A stretch of DNA of 58,818 nucleotides from Halalkalibacter alkalisediminis (GCF_028610705.1 NZ_JAQQWT010000020.1:1-58818), one strand, 5' to 3'. Positions 41,324-51,160 are shown, counted from the stretch's first letter. A program made the numbers and translations. Notes: generated from the sequence alone by a model not told the origin.

Positions 41324-43258
41324 ATGATTGTCTTACAATGTATTAATATATCAAAATCATTTGGCGTCGATCCCATTCTAACAAATATTAAACTCGATAT
41401 TCAAACGGGTGAACGGATTGCACTAGTAGGAAGAAATGGTGCTGGGAAATCAACGCTTCTTAAAATAATAGCTGGACAACTTTCTTACGATAGCGGACAG
41501 CTTATGATTCCAAAAGGAATTGAACTTGGTTATTTAGCTCAACATACAGGACTCGAATCAGATTTATCGATTTGGGAGGAAATGTTATCCGTTTTTAAAC
41601 CACTTCAAAAAATGGAAAAACAAATCCGCGAGATGGAACACCAAATGTCTGACCCGGATTTACTCGAAAGCCAAACGAAATATGAAAAGCTGTTAAAAGA
41701 ATATGATCAACTTCAATTGATCTTTAAAGACCAAGGCGGCTACCAATATGAAGCGGATATTCGTGGCGTATTATCAGGAATGAACTTTGCTGACTTCGAT
41801 TACCAAACGAAGATCTCGACTTTAAGCGGAGGTCAGAAAACAAGACTTGCTCTTGCCAAGCTGCTTCTAACAAAGCCCGATATTCTTGTGTTAGATGAAC
41901 CGACCAACCATCTAGACATCGCTACACTAACATGGCTAGAACAATATTTGGTGTCTTATAAAGGAGCCATCTTGATCGTTTCCCATGATCGCTATTTTCT
42001 AGATAAAATTGTGACAGGTGTTGTTGAGATCTCTAGAACGAAATCAACGAAATACCTTGGCAACTACAGCTCGTATCTTGACGAAAAAGCAAAGCGCTAC
42101 GAACAAGAATTAAAGCAATTTGAACGACAACAAGATGAAGTCGCGAAACTTGAAGATTTTATTCAACGCAATCTAGCGAGAGCGTCTACGACCAAACGTG
42201 CTCAAAGTAGAAGAAAGCAACTCGAACGAATGACTTTACTCGATCGCCCTGCCGGATCTGAAAAGTCGGCCTCCTTCTCATTTGATATTAAACGTCAGAG
42301 CGGAAATGAGGTTCTCCGTGTTCAAGATCTTCATGTCGCGTACGGTGAGGACACCATTTTTAACGGACTTAACCTTGCCATTGATAAAGGAGAAAGCATT
42401 GCTTTGATCGGACCAAATGGAGCTGGAAAAACGACACTTCTAAAAGCACTTATGAATCAAATTCCTATAAAAGGCGGAACCGTTAAATTAGGCAGCAATG
42501 TGACCGTTGGTTATTACGATCAAGAACAAGCAAATCTTAAGTCTAATAAACTTGTTCTGCACGAACTATGGGATGATTATTCGCTAGTCCCTGAAAAAGA
42601 GATACGAACGGTCCTCGGCAATTTTCTATTCAGTGGCGATGATGTACTAAAACCCGTATCCGCATTAAGTGGCGGAGAAAAGGCTCGTCTTGCTTTAGCG
42701 AAACTCATGATGCAAAAAGCTAATCTACTCATACTTGATGAGCCGACGAACCACTTAGACCTTGACGCGAAGGAAATACTAGAGAATTCCTTAATTGATT
42801 ATCCTGGGACACTCTTATTTGTCTCTCATGACCGTTATTTTCTAAACCGGATTGCAACGAGGATGGCTGAGCTTGAAAATGGAAAAATCACCAATTACCT
42901 TGGGGATTACGACTATTACATTGAAAAGAAAGATGAAATGCTGCAAAGGGAACTGCTGAACTCTGATGGGAAAAAGGGCCCTAATGTAGCTGAATCTGAA
43001 AGTGAACAATCCGATAAACGAGCCTATGAATTAGATAAAGAGGCAAAAAAAATGGAGCGTCAACGCACACGACGCATAGAAGAAATTGAAAGTCAAATTG
43101 AATCATTAGAAACCATATTAGTAGAAAAAGAAGAAGAACTTTGTGATCCTGCTGTTTACTCGGACCATGAGAAAGCCCAATTGTTACAAGAAGAAATCGA
43201 TCAAGCCAAAAAAAGTATTGATTCGCTTATGGAAGAATGGGAACAACTTCAAGAATAA
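41324..43258 (+). CDS. ydiF: ABC-F family ATPase YdiF
   Basis: 644 residues with two ABC domains and no membrane part. Domain 1: Walker A LVGRNGAGKST, signature TLSGGQKTRLALAKLL, Walker B LDEPTNHLD. Domain 2: IGPNGAGKTTLL, ALSGGEKARLALAKLM, LDEPTNHLD. A coiled-coil tail (KKMERQRTRRIEEIESQI) ends the protein. ABC-F proteins act on the ribosome (translation factor or antibiotic protection). Start ATG 41324 has GGAAGGAAA; the frame extends 28 codons upstream without a site. Divergent from rex, as in B. subtilis. Confidence 0.96.
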   Translation: MIVLQCINISKSFGVDPILTNIKLDIQTGERIALVGRNGAGKSTLLKIIAGQLSYDSGQLMIPKGIELGYLAQHTGLESDLSIWEEMLSVFKPLQKMEKQIREMEHQMSDPDLLESQTKYEKLLKEYDQLQLIFKDQGGYQYEADIRGVLSGMNFADFDYQTKISTLSGGQKTRLALAKLLLTKPDILVLDEPTNHLDIATLTWLEQYLVSYKGAILIVSHDRYFLDKIVTGVVEISRTKSTKYLGNYSSYLDEKAKRYEQELKQFERQQDEVAKLEDFIQRNLARASTTKRAQSRRKQLERMTLLDRPAGSEKSASFSFDIKRQSGNEVLRVQDLHVAYGEDTIFNGLNLAIDKGESIALIGPNGAGKTTLLKALMNQIPIKGGTVKLGSNVTVGYYDQEQANLKSNKLVLHELWDDYSLVPEKEIRTVLGNFLFSGDDVLKPVSALSGGEKARLALAKLMMQKANLLILDEPTNHLDLDAKEILENSLIDYPGTLLFVSHDRYFLNRIATRMAELENGKITNYLGDYDYYIEKKDEMLQRELLNSDGKKGPNVAESESEQSDKRAYELDKEAKKMERQRTRRIEEIESQIESLETILVEKEEELCDPAVYSDHEKAQLLQEEIDQAKKSIDSLMEEWEQLQE

Positions 43259-43261
43259 TGA

Positions 43262-43300
43262 GCTAGCCTCACTACCCTTTACTAAAAGAGTAGTGAGGCT
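43262..43300. terminator. Terminator between ydiF and the MBL-fold gene
   Basis: GCCTCACTAC and GTAGTGAGGC pair around an AT-rich loop and are followed by TTCCATTTT. It probably serves the convergent genes on both sides. Confidence 0.8.
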
Positions 43301-43306
43301 TCCATT

Positions 43307-44266
43307 TTATCGCTTCACTTTTTTTTCAGGGATAATCCTAATTGTCTCCCCGTCTGAGACGACAAGAATATTACCATGAATGCTTGTCGCATAGACTTCA
43401 CTCCCACTTTTTAAATAACGCTCATAAACTTTATCACTTTGAAAAATATTCGCACTCATAATCGTATATCGTGGTTTGACAGCGTTAATGAACGCTTGAG
43501 AGGAAGACGTGCTATCACCGTGATGAGGTGCATCCAAAACGTCGACATCTAGCAGCTCTTTTTTAAAATGCACTAATTGCTTCTCTTGTTTCTGATAAAT
43601 GTCACTCGTAAATAGAAAGCTATGATCTTGATAAGTTACTTTAATGACTAAGGAAAGATTATTTATATCTCTAGTAGAAAGCTTCTTTTCCTTTCTTGCT
43701 TTTTCTAATTCCCCTTCGCTCGGACTTAGAAATTCAACGTCAATGTTTTCTCCAAGCTTAAATCGGTCCCCCTCCTTTACATAAGTTGGTCGAATGTTTT
43801 TCTCGATCATTTTGTTTAGAAAGACGGAGTAAACTTCCGTTGTATGTGGAAGTTCTGGCATAAGCAGAGTGTCTATTTTTCTTGATTGCAAAAGAGTATG
43901 GTATCCACCAATATGATCGTGGTGTGGATGTGTCGCAATCACATAATCAATCTGATCCACAGATAAATGATCTAAATACCTGTCCAATTGTTCTCCCGTG
44001 TCGACCATCCCTGCATCAATTAACATTGTGTATCCATCCGGACTTTGGATGAAAATGGAATCTCCTGATTTACGATCTGCTTTTAAATGTAAATACCTAA
44101 CCTGCAATGATCCTTCGTTCTGTTTTGTGTCAAATACTTCCTCTGTATTTAAAGTAACCGTTTCTATACTTGACGTCGTTATCACTGTGCTACCAGGACT
44201 AATAGAGACCATTAAACTAATCATTACTAGCAACATGAGTAAGATATATACCAACCGATGAAACAT
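43307..44266 (-). CDS. MBL-fold hydrolase, ComEC C-terminal-like, membrane-anchored
   Basis: 319 residues. An N-terminal membrane anchor (LVYILLMLLVMISLMVSI) precedes a metallo-beta-lactamase domain with LIDAGMVDTGEQLD and the metal motif THPHHDHIGGYH, FLFTSDI and DVLDAPHHGDSTSSS. This is the nuclease-like domain of ComEC/Rec2 without its channel part. It would act outside the membrane, perhaps on nucleic acids or phosphodiesters; not proven. The start ATG at 44266 follows GAGGGATC. Confidence 0.88.
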   Translation of the reverse strand: MFHRLVYILLMLLVMISLMVSISPGSTVITTSSIETVTLNTEEVFDTKQNEGSLQVRYLHLKADRKSGDSIFIQSPDGYTMLIDAGMVDTGEQLDRYLDHLSVDQIDYVIATHPHHDHIGGYHTLLQSRKIDTLLMPELPHTTEVYSVFLNKMIEKNIRPTYVKEGDRFKLGENIDVEFLSPSEGELEKARKEKKLSTRDINNLSLVIKVTYQDHSFLFTSDIYQKQEKQLVHFKKELLDVDVLDAPHHGDSTSSSQAFINAVKPRYTIMSANIFQSDKVYERYLKSGSEVYATSIHGNILVVSDGETIRIIPEKKVKR

Positions 44267-44462
44267 CGTCTGATCCCTCTTTCTGCTACAAACTGTCGTA
44301 CTGAACAAATCCTATGTTAGTTAAAGTGTCTCCTATTTGGTCCTAATTATTAGCTTTATTCGACATCTTTTTCCATTAAAAAGACGCGTTCTTCTCAGGG
44401 AAAAGCCGTTACTCTTCCAATAGATTTCCCTATTTCATTGAATCACTTAAACTTTCACCTAA

Positions 44463-44504
44463 AAAAAATCTGACCTATTTGCAGTCAAGCAAATAGGCCA
44501 GATT
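44463..44504 (-). terminator. Terminator after the 44518 membrane gene
   Basis: AATCTGGCCTATTTG and GCAAATAGGTCAGATT pair on the minus strand with one G-U pair and a 7-base loop, followed by TTTTTT. It starts 14 bases after the stop codon. Confidence 0.93.
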
Positions 44505-44517
44505 CGTCTTTCAATCC

Positions 44518-44922
44518 TTACTCTACTTCTTCCTTTTCTTGCTTTCTTTCTAAATTCCACTTGATAAAGGCATAGACAACAAATATCCATAGTACAGGAT
44601 GAACAATCGTTAACCCAATTTGCGAATTTCCACCTAAGAACGTATATAAAGCAATTAACGCAATGACATACATAATAAAAAACAAATCATGTTCAAACAA
44701 CGGAACATTTACCTTTTTGTTTTTCTTTCTAGGCAGCAAAATTTCCGCAACCACTGCAGCGAGAAAACAGAACAAAACCAAGGCGAATATCGCATTTTTC
44801 CCAACTGCTCCCCCTGTCATCTGAGGAAAATAGTCCATCGCAAGACCGATGGCAATGATAACAAGAACACTAATCCTCAACCGCCTGGCCAGGATTAATC
44901 GTTTTTCCAATGACAAACTCAT
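44518..44922 (-). CDS. Unknown four-span membrane protein
   Basis: 134 residues with four likely membrane helices (ISVLVIIAIGLAMDYF, AIFALVLFCFLAAVVAEILL, LFFIMYVIALIALYTFLGG, VHPVLWIFVVYAFIKW) and a charged C terminus. I do not recognise the family. AAGGAGGAG lies before its ATG, inside the end of the preceding gene; the 53-base overlap suggests coupled translation with that gene and a shared job. Confidence 0.75.
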   Translation of the reverse strand: MSLSLEKRLILARRLRISVLVIIAIGLAMDYFPQMTGGAVGKNAIFALVLFCFLAAVVAEILLPRKKNKKVNVPLFEHDLFFIMYVIALIALYTFLGGNSQIGLTIVHPVLWIFVVYAFIKWNLERKQEKEEVE

Positions 44923-47053
44923 TCTCCTCCTTGCTTACTGACAACCAATAATAATGGGCTGATACCACACAGAACATGGACGTTGCCGCTGCAACGACTC
45001 CAGAATCATTTAATAAGAGTAAGGCAAATGACGATATGACACCCGTTTGTAAAAAGAGCTGTTTTCCTAGCTCATTAAGCTGTAGTCTTTTTCGATAAAG
45101 AATTACAGCACCAAGCAAATAACTCGTAACAAACAATTGAGTCCAATTTGAATGCTTAAAGATCTTCCAATTCATTGCTAATTTGCGTTGAATGGTGTCT
45201 TTAATATAAAGAAGATCCCCATTTAATAATCGTTCAAATGCCAAACCTATGTGTGTTTGTTCTCCCGTTAATTGTAGCATATATAGAAGGATGAATAACG
45301 AACTAAGCGCCCCCCCAAACAAAAGCACTAGAAGTCGCCAAGACCAAGTTTGAAACACCGACCGGTAACATAAAAAAGCAAAGGCCAATCCCGCTGACAA
45401 AGTTGCTCCAGCGTTCGTACCAAGTGTATTTTTTCCAAGAACAATTGTTAAGAAAAGAAGCATGATGGTGATGTACGCAATTCTTAAGACACGATTGGAA
45501 TGGGTTAAAATAGGATGAAGCAACATCATGGCTGAAATAAGGTACACACCTGCAAATTCATTGCCGATTCCATAATATCTTGCTCCTATGATGGGATCGT
45601 AACCTAAATAAGACCGTTGCATAAGTGGAGATCCCATAAAAACATCGATTGTCATTAATAAAAAGGTAAAAGACCCTATCCAAAAGATTGGATTCCGAGC
45701 TGTTCTTTCCACAATATATCCACATAAAAAAGAACCAGTTATTAAGGTTAAGACAAATCCTGCTATCCCCAATTTATCAACAACTCCAGCCAAGGCGAGA
45801 AACCAAAAAGGCGACCATAATGCACAAAGCAAGATTAGTCTAGTTATATAGCGCCAAGTTTGTCTTTTATTCGCCCCAAGAAAGCCAAATATCGCGGCTA
45901 CAATCAACGCAATAACTAGACAAGAAATATAAATGGACAATACACTAGCACGGCTTTTATAAATTAATACGATTTCGTTGACCCTCGTTATAACTGGTGT
46001 TTTATCGACCATTCCAATATTTGATTGCTTAATCGCATTTCCGGAAAAACCCTTCTCTTGTATATCATAAGCAGCAAGAAACGTCGGAATAAGATCAAGA
46101 CTACTAACCAAATAGTCTTGCTTGGTTGTATTAGATGTTAGAAATCCCCCTGCATTTTCTCCCCAATAGAAAACAGGAGCAAGCTGCTTCCGTTCATCAT
46201 ACGCTTGTTTATTCATCATTGGAGCTAACAACCAAACTTGGTCCACTTCATTTCTTGCTCTTGTTACGAATGAACTAATTCGTTTTAGTTGTCTTTTTTC
46301 TTCCCTTTCAAAGTGATGAACCTCCATATAATTTTGTTGGTCATAAAGGCGATATAAATCCCCCCACTCAATTACAAAAAACTGATTACCTTTCTCCACA
46401 TTTGTTGACAACTTGTTGATAAGAAAATCCTCATTCATTTCGATCCCATAAGGAGCACCGGTTTTATGTTGAACAGCCTCTTTTAACTGTCCACTCACAT
46501 ACCCGCTTTGATCAATCGCTAATAACGAACCATACCGAACCTTCTCCTCCAACGTATCGCTATGCCCGTACACAGCTCTAGCAATATCATGTTGCTTTAA
46601 TATCTCTCCAAAAAGACCAACTGACCCTTTGTGAGTTGTTTCTTTATTTTTGTCTTCTAAACGGTGATAATCAGGGTGAACTAATCCTGTCATCGGTTTG
46701 AACCCAGTAAGCTGGTACATCCACTCACTAGCTTCAAAACCATTTATCTCCTCATCTAACTCAAAGCTATTCCATCCTTGTACTCCGACTGCTTTGGCAC
46801 CTGCTCCAATTGTAACCATGTGATTCAAATACGAATAAGGTCCATCCGACCGAACGTTCATGGCTCCAAAAGAGGCATTCTTCCATATCGATGAATCACC
46901 ATGATAGATGAGCCATTCCGCCTCGTTAAACGACAAACCAGGTACGATTAGAGCCAGAATTTTTTTTGATTCATCAACTTGTTCAGCTTGGCTTTCAACG
47001 ATTGGAATAACTAGAAAACTAATAAATACAACCAGCAACACTTTTCTCCACAT
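44870..47053 (-). CDS. Unknown fusion: alkaline-phosphatase-like extracellular domain plus polytopic membrane domain
   Basis: 727 residues. Signal peptide at 1-21 (KVLLVVFISFLVIPIV), then an extracellular domain (about 25-345) reminiscent of the alkaline phosphatase/sulfatase superfamily: ILALIVPGLSFNEAEWL, GVQGWNSFEL, VIEWGDLYRLYDQ, LVSSLDLIPTFLAAYDI. From residue 350 about ten to eleven membrane spans follow, with YYGIGNEFAGVYLISA and GKNTLGTNAGATLSAGLAFA. Start ATG 47053 after AAAGGTTGAG. The exact reaction is unknown; a lipid- or polymer-linked phosphate transfer at the cell surface would fit the layout. Confidence 0.7.
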   Translation of the reverse strand: MWRKVLLVVFISFLVIPIVESQAEQVDESKKILALIVPGLSFNEAEWLIYHGDSSIWKNASFGAMNVRSDGPYSYLNHMVTIGAGAKAVGVQGWNSFELDEEINGFEASEWMYQLTGFKPMTGLVHPDYHRLEDKNKETTHKGSVGLFGEILKQHDIARAVYGHSDTLEEKVRYGSLLAIDQSGYVSGQLKEAVQHKTGAPYGIEMNEDFLINKLSTNVEKGNQFFVIEWGDLYRLYDQQNYMEVHHFEREEKRQLKRISSFVTRARNEVDQVWLLAPMMNKQAYDERKQLAPVFYWGENAGGFLTSNTTKQDYLVSSLDLIPTFLAAYDIQEKGFSGNAIKQSNIGMVDKTPVITRVNEIVLIYKSRASVLSIYISCLVIALIVAAIFGFLGANKRQTWRYITRLILLCALWSPFWFLALAGVVDKLGIAGFVLTLITGSFLCGYIVERTARNPIFWIGSFTFLLMTIDVFMGSPLMQRSYLGYDPIIGARYYGIGNEFAGVYLISAMMLLHPILTHSNRVLRIAYITIMLLFLTIVLGKNTLGTNAGATLSAGLAFAFLCYRSVFQTWSWRLLVLLFGGALSSLFILLYMLQLTGEQTHIGLAFERLLNGDLLYIKDTIQRKLAMNWKIFKHSNWTQLFVTSYLLGAVILYRKRLQLNELGKQLFLQTGVISSFALLLLNDSGVVAAATSMFCVVSAHYYWLSVSKEENEFVIGKTINPGQAVED

Positions 47054-47085
47054 AACACTCAACCTTTTTGGCCTAATTTTCTGAC

Positions 47086-47270
47086 ATATCCACACTATCC
47101 ACATAGTTATACACAACTAAAACCCTTAATTTATAAGAGTTTCTTAATTTATTCACATTATCCACTACGTTATCCACAAGTAAAGTTAACCACAACAAAA
47201 ACAGCATTAACTCTAGTATTTTTAAACTTACCCACAGTGTTAACATTATTGTGGATAATAATTGTGCACA
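47086..47270. promoter_or_regulatory. DnaA-box cluster downstream of tsaD
   Basis: Exact TTATNCACA boxes: TTATACACA (47107), TTATTCACA (47149), TTATCCACA (47170) on the plus strand and TGTGGATAA (47250, minus). One-mismatch boxes: ATATCCACA (47086), CTATCCACA (47095), TTATCCACT (47158), TTAACCACA (47186), TTACCCACA (47228), TTGTGCACA (47262). Ten boxes in 185 bases. In B. subtilis the gcp-ydiF interval is a known DnaA-box cluster (recalled), and tsaD is gcp, so this looks like the conserved cluster. Confidence 0.88.
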
Positions 47271-47275
47271 ACTGT

Positions 47276-47322
47276 AAAAAAACCACTTACTGGTAGCATT
47301 TGCTCCAATAAGTGGTTTTAAA
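47276..47322 (-). terminator. Terminator after tsaD
   Basis: AAACCACTTA and TAAGTGGTTT pair on the minus strand, with an inner TTGG/CCAG extension, followed by TTTTTT. Confidence 0.88.
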
Positions 47323-47325
47323 CAT

Positions 47326-48342
47326 TTATCTTTGTTCTAAATCAAGCCCTGGATTCCCATTCAAGTCATAAGAGGAGAATTGATTTTTTCTCCATTTTAC
47401 ACTAGCGGCTGCTCCAATCATTGCTGCATTGTCTGTACAAAGCGAAAAAGGAGGGATGACTAATTCTACTTCGCCTGTAGAAAACTCTTCATCTAGCGCC
47501 TGCCGTAAGCCTTTATTCGCAGCAACTCCACCAGCTAAGAGTAGTTGTTTGACTCCGTATTCTTCCGTTGCGCGCTTTGTCTTTTTTACAAGAACTTCAA
47601 TGACGCTAGCTTGAAAGCTTGCGGCAATGTCCTCAATCACCATTTCTTCGCCACGTTGTTTAAGATTGTGTAGTGTATTAATAACCGAAGACTTCAATCC
47701 GCTGAAACTAAAGTCATAGGAATCGGGTTCTAGCCACGCACGTGGAAAAGCAATGGTTTCTTTGCCTTCTGCAGCCAAACGATCGATATGAGGACCTCCT
47801 GGATAAGGAAGACCAAGTGTTCGAGCCACTTTATCATAGGCCTCACCGACAGCATCATCTCGCGTTTCACCGATTATTTCGAACGAGCCATCTTCACTCA
47901 TATAAACAAGTTCCGTGTGCCCACCTGAAACAACTAGTGCCATTAAAGGAAACAATAATGGCTGTACTAATTGGTTCGCATAAATATGTCCTGCAATATG
48001 ATGGACCCCAATAAGCGGGATATCATGGGCAAAAGCAATCGACTTCGCGGCATTCACACCGATCAATAAGGCTCCCACTAAACCGGGTCCTTCCGTCACC
48101 GCAACAGCACTTAAATCAGCAAACTCTACATTTGCTTGTTGCATCGCTTCTTCAATAATCACGGTAATTTGCTCGACATGATGTCTTGATGCAATTTCTG
48201 GTACAACGCCACCAAATCGTTTGTGACTTTCAATTTGTGAGGAAACGATATTACTTAGAATCGTCGTGCCGTCTTTAATCACGGCTGCTGACGTTTCATC
48301 ACAGCTTGTTTCAATGGCTAAAATTAATTCATTTGTATTCAT
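47326..48342 (-). CDS. tsaD: tRNA t6A37 threonylcarbamoyltransferase TsaD
   Basis: 338 residues. Catalyses transfer of threonylcarbamoyl to A37 of ANN-decoding tRNAs, working with TsaB and TsaE. Motifs: [14 protein letters not shown], metal site HHIAGHIYA (HxxxH), [27 protein letters not shown] and [12 protein letters not shown]. The ATG at 48342 overlaps the rimI stop codon (ATGA) and has GGGTGA upstream. Formerly gcp/ydiE. Confidence 0.97.
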   Translation of the reverse strand: MNTNELILAIETSCDETSAAVIKDGTTILSNIVSSQIESHKRFGGVVPEIASRHHVEQITVIIEEAMQQANVEFADLSAVAVTEGPGLVGALLIGVNAAKSIAFAHDIPLIGVHHIAGHIYANQLVQPLLFPLMALVVSGGHTELVYMSEDGSFEIIGETRDDAVGEAYDKVARTLGLPYPGGPHIDRLAAEGKETIAFPRAWLEPDSYDFSFSGLKSSVINTLHNLKQRGEEMVIEDIAASFQASVIEVLVKKTKRATEEYGVKQLLLAGGVAANKGLRQALDEEFSTGEVELVIPPFSLCTDNAAMIGAAASVKWRKNQFSSYDLNGNPGLDLEQR

Positions 48343-48797
48343 TCTACATTCACCCACATTACTAAAGCATCTTCTAAATTATCTGCGTAATAATTTTTTC
48401 TAATTCCACCTTCTTGGAACCCTACTTTCCGGTAAAGGTTTTGTGCCACACTATTTGAAACACGAACTTCTAAAGAAAGCTTCGTCACCCCCATTTGTTT
48501 CACAAACGCTATCACATAACGTAACAATTGCTCTCCTAGTTTCTGACCTCGATAATTGGAATGAATGGCAATGTTCGTAATTTGCGCTTCATCCATCACG
48601 ACCCAAAGTCCACAGTAGCCAATAATGACATCATCGATTTCATACACGAGGTAATGAGCAAATTGGTTAGAGGTGATCTCACTTTTAAAAATTGCCGAGT
48701 CCCACGGTGTAGAAAATGCGTCTTGCTCTACAGCCATAACAGCAGGCAAGTCCTCAACAGTCATGAAACGAATCATCCCTTTTTCTTGATCAATCAT
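48339..48797 (-). CDS. rimI: Ribosomal protein S18-alanine N-acetyltransferase
   Basis: 152-residue GNAT protein. Acetyl-CoA site [34 protein letters not shown] and C-terminal [15 protein letters not shown] start at ATG 48797, seven bases after AAGGATGAG; the frame is open 38 codons further but that part overlaps tsaB. It overlaps tsaB by eight bases and tsaD by four, within the thiL-tsaD operon. Confidence 0.95.
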   Translation of the reverse strand: MIDQEKGMIRFMTVEDLPAVMAVEQDAFSTPWDSAIFKSEITSNQFAHYLVYEIDDVIIGYCGLWVVMDEAQITNIAIHSNYRGQKLGEQLLRYVIAFVKQMGVTKLSLEVRVSNSVAQNLYRKVGFQEGGIRKNYYADNLEDALVMWVNVE

Positions 48798-49512
48798 GGG
48801 CCTCATCCTTTTCCTGTTGCGCCGCACGCCACTTGGCCTCTGCTTCTGCCAACTGTATATAATTCGGTACAAACGTATGAGTGACGGTTGTTTCCCTATT
48901 CTTTTGATCATTTCCTAACCTAGCCAATTCAGCCGCTCTCGGTAAGGCCATGGCCCCTAGAGCAAAGTGAGCATGATCACCTAATTTCTCCTCAATCAAT
49001 GAACGATGTAATTCCACATCTTGTCCAATAAAAAGAACCGGTTCACCTAGATTTTCTAGATGTTTTAACCAATCTTCTAGCATAATTAAGCGATCTTCTT
49101 CGACGATTTCAACAGACATCCCCATACTTGCGTAATGCCCTGTATACACCTGTCCACGTCTCGCATCCAAAATTGGCGAGACAATTCCATTGAAAAAACG
49201 GCCCGCTTGCGCCATCACAGCTAAACTAGACACACCTATAACAGGGATTTGAAGCGACCACGCCAGTGTTTTAGCCGTTGTCACGCCAATACGAACACCT
49301 GTATAGGAACCCGGACCATTGGCTACGACAATTTGTTCCAACTCTTTCGCCTTCATCCCAACTTCTTTCATCAGTGCATCTATCGCTGGCATCAGCCGAA
49401 TTGAATGATTCTTTTTTATATTTGTTGTCACTTCTCCCAGTGTCAGATCACCATCTGTAACAGCCAAACCCATGACAAAGGAAGAGGTATCTATTGCTAA
49501 TGTCTTACTCAT
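48790..49512 (-). CDS. tsaB: tRNA t6A37 modification protein TsaB
   Basis: 240 residues, an inactive paralogue of TsaD that scaffolds the complex. Motifs: LAIDTSSFVMGLAV, VVANGPGSYTGVRIGVTTAK, and VIGVSSLAVMA, DARRGQVY. It overlaps tsaE by four bases. Formerly ydiC. Confidence 0.96.
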   Translation of the reverse strand: MSKTLAIDTSSFVMGLAVTDGDLTLGEVTTNIKKNHSIRLMPAIDALMKEVGMKAKELEQIVVANGPGSYTGVRIGVTTAKTLAWSLQIPVIGVSSLAVMAQAGRFFNGIVSPILDARRGQVYTGHYASMGMSVEIVEEDRLIMLEDWLKHLENLGEPVLFIGQDVELHRSLIEEKLGDHAHFALGAMALPRAAELARLGNDQKNRETTVTHTFVPNYIQLAEAEAKWRAAQQEKDEAHD

Positions 49513-49973
49513 AATGATAACTCCTTTACTAATTCAGAAGACCGTGCACCTGTTGAATAGATCGTAATCTTCCGACTAGTCTCTCCCATATGTAAAAGGC
49601 TAATGATCATCCGGTCTTCAGGTAATTGGGCGAGAATCATGCTTGGCCATTCAATGACCGAAACACCTTCTCCGTAAAAATATTCTTCAAGCCCTAAATC
49701 TTCCGTATCATCTTCCATCCGATACACATCCATATGATAAAGAGGAATTCTACCGTTATATTCTTTTATAATCGTGAAGGTTGGACTTTTGACAACTCGT
49801 TTCACACCTAACCCTTTAGCAAGCCCCTTTGTAAAACTCGTTTTGCCAGCTCCTAAATCACCTTCTAATGTAATCACGTCACCTGGTTTCACGATTTCCC
49901 CTAGTTTCTCTGCTAGTTCCATCGTCGCTTCTGGAGATTCCGTTATTAGGCTCCATTCGTTCACTTCGATCAC
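49509..49973 (-). CDS. tsaE: tRNA t6A37 modification ATPase TsaE
   Basis: 154 residues. P-loop GDLGAGKTSFTKGLAKG, SPTFTIIKEY, HMDVYRME and EWPSMI (Walker B region). Supplies ATP turnover to the TsaBD complex. Start is GTG 49973, overlapping the thiL stop; an internal GTG three codons later is an alternative. Confidence 0.95.
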   Translation of the reverse strand: MIEVNEWSLITESPEATMELAEKLGEIVKPGDVITLEGDLGAGKTSFTKGLAKGLGVKRVVKSPTFTIIKEYNGRIPLYHMDVYRMEDDTEDLGLEEYFYGEGVSVIEWPSMILAQLPEDRMIISLLHMGETSRKITIYSTGARSSELVKELSL

Positions 49974-50962
49974 CCACGCTTTTGAAAATGATTATATCCA
50001 TGTTTCTTTAATTTCTTTAACTCGTCATCTTGCTTTATATAAACACTCGCTGGTCCTGCTTCTACAAAACCAATGATCTTGAACAAGTGACCCTGTGTTT
50101 GAAATTGATCTGCGAGCTCAACAGCTTCTTCTTTCGGCACTGTCCCAATTAAAACAAAATCTTCTCCTCCAAAAAGAGCCCATTTAAGCCGTTTTTCTAG
50201 TGGATAAGCATTCATCGCCTCATGAATGGGAAGCTTGTCTGCTTCAATGATCATTTTCACTTGGCTTGCTTCTGCAATTTCATTTGCTTCACTAGCCACT
50301 CCATCACTTACATCATTTAAGGCAATTCGTTTTTGTGAATATGCTAACATTCTTCCTTCAGCAACATGTGGCAGCGGCTCTTGATGACTCTTTACTAAAA
50401 TCTGTTCCTTTTCGTTAAAATCTCCGTTTAACCCTTTTTCAAATAAAAGGTCTAACCCTGCAGCTGAACTCCCCACAGCGCCTGTTATAAAAATAAGATC
50501 TCCCGCTTTGGCCGAGCTGCGATAAAGGCCTCTCCCTTTTTCCACTCGCCCAATGACCGTCACCGTCAACACAAGCGACTCTTTAATCGATACGGTATCT
50601 CCACCAATTAAATCCATGTTGTGTTGCTTAGCGATCTCATCCATCCCTTTAAAGACCTCACCTAGCTCCTCTTCGGTCCAGGTAGGTGGAATAGCAATGG
50701 ATACAAGATAAAAGGCTGGGACTGCTCCCATAGCAGCTACATCACTTACATTTATAGCAAGACCCTTTTTCCCAATTTGAAAAGGCGTTAGCGTATCACG
50801 ACGAAAGTGAATCCCTTCGACCATCGTATCGACACATACGACCTCATCCAAATTAGGAGCTCCACGATAAACAGCAGCATCATCGCCAATCCCACATATT
50901 AGAGAGGGTTGATGGGTTTGCTTAGGCGAGATTTTCGAGATAAATGCAAATTCATCTTCCAT
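49970..50962 (-). CDS. thiL: Thiamine-monophosphate kinase
   Basis: 330 residues. Converts TMP to thiamine diphosphate. Motifs: MEDEFAFISKI at the start, CGIGDDAAVY, DTMVEGIHF, NVSDVAAMGA, GGDTVSI and the C-terminal GGEDFVLIG. The ATG at 50962 matches where the family begins; an open frame reaches a GTG at 51016 but adds residues not seen in relatives. First gene of the operon thiL-tsaE-tsaB-rimI-tsaD. Confidence 0.95.
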   Translation of the reverse strand: MEDEFAFISKISPKQTHQPSLICGIGDDAAVYRGAPNLDEVVCVDTMVEGIHFRRDTLTPFQIGKKGLAINVSDVAAMGAVPAFYLVSIAIPPTWTEEELGEVFKGMDEIAKQHNMDLIGGDTVSIKESLVLTVTVIGRVEKGRGLYRSSAKAGDLIFITGAVGSSAAGLDLLFEKGLNGDFNEKEQILVKSHQEPLPHVAEGRMLAYSQKRIALNDVSDGVASEANEIAEASQVKMIIEADKLPIHEAMNAYPLEKRLKWALFGGEDFVLIGTVPKEEAVELADQFQTQGHLFKIIGFVEAGPASVYIKQDDELKKLKKHGYNHFQKRG

Positions 50963-51160
50963 TTTGATCGTCCCACTCCCATAAACGAATTCTGAAAAAT
51001 CCTTAGGATGCTTCACACCTAAGGAACGTCTCTTCTAGTTTATCCGATTTCATGGAAAAAGCCTAATAGAAATGGCGATATTAAATATGCACTCAGAATT
51101 TTAACGTAATCTACGTGCTTTTTTCGTAAAGGACGGATTTATGATCCAACACTAAAAACA

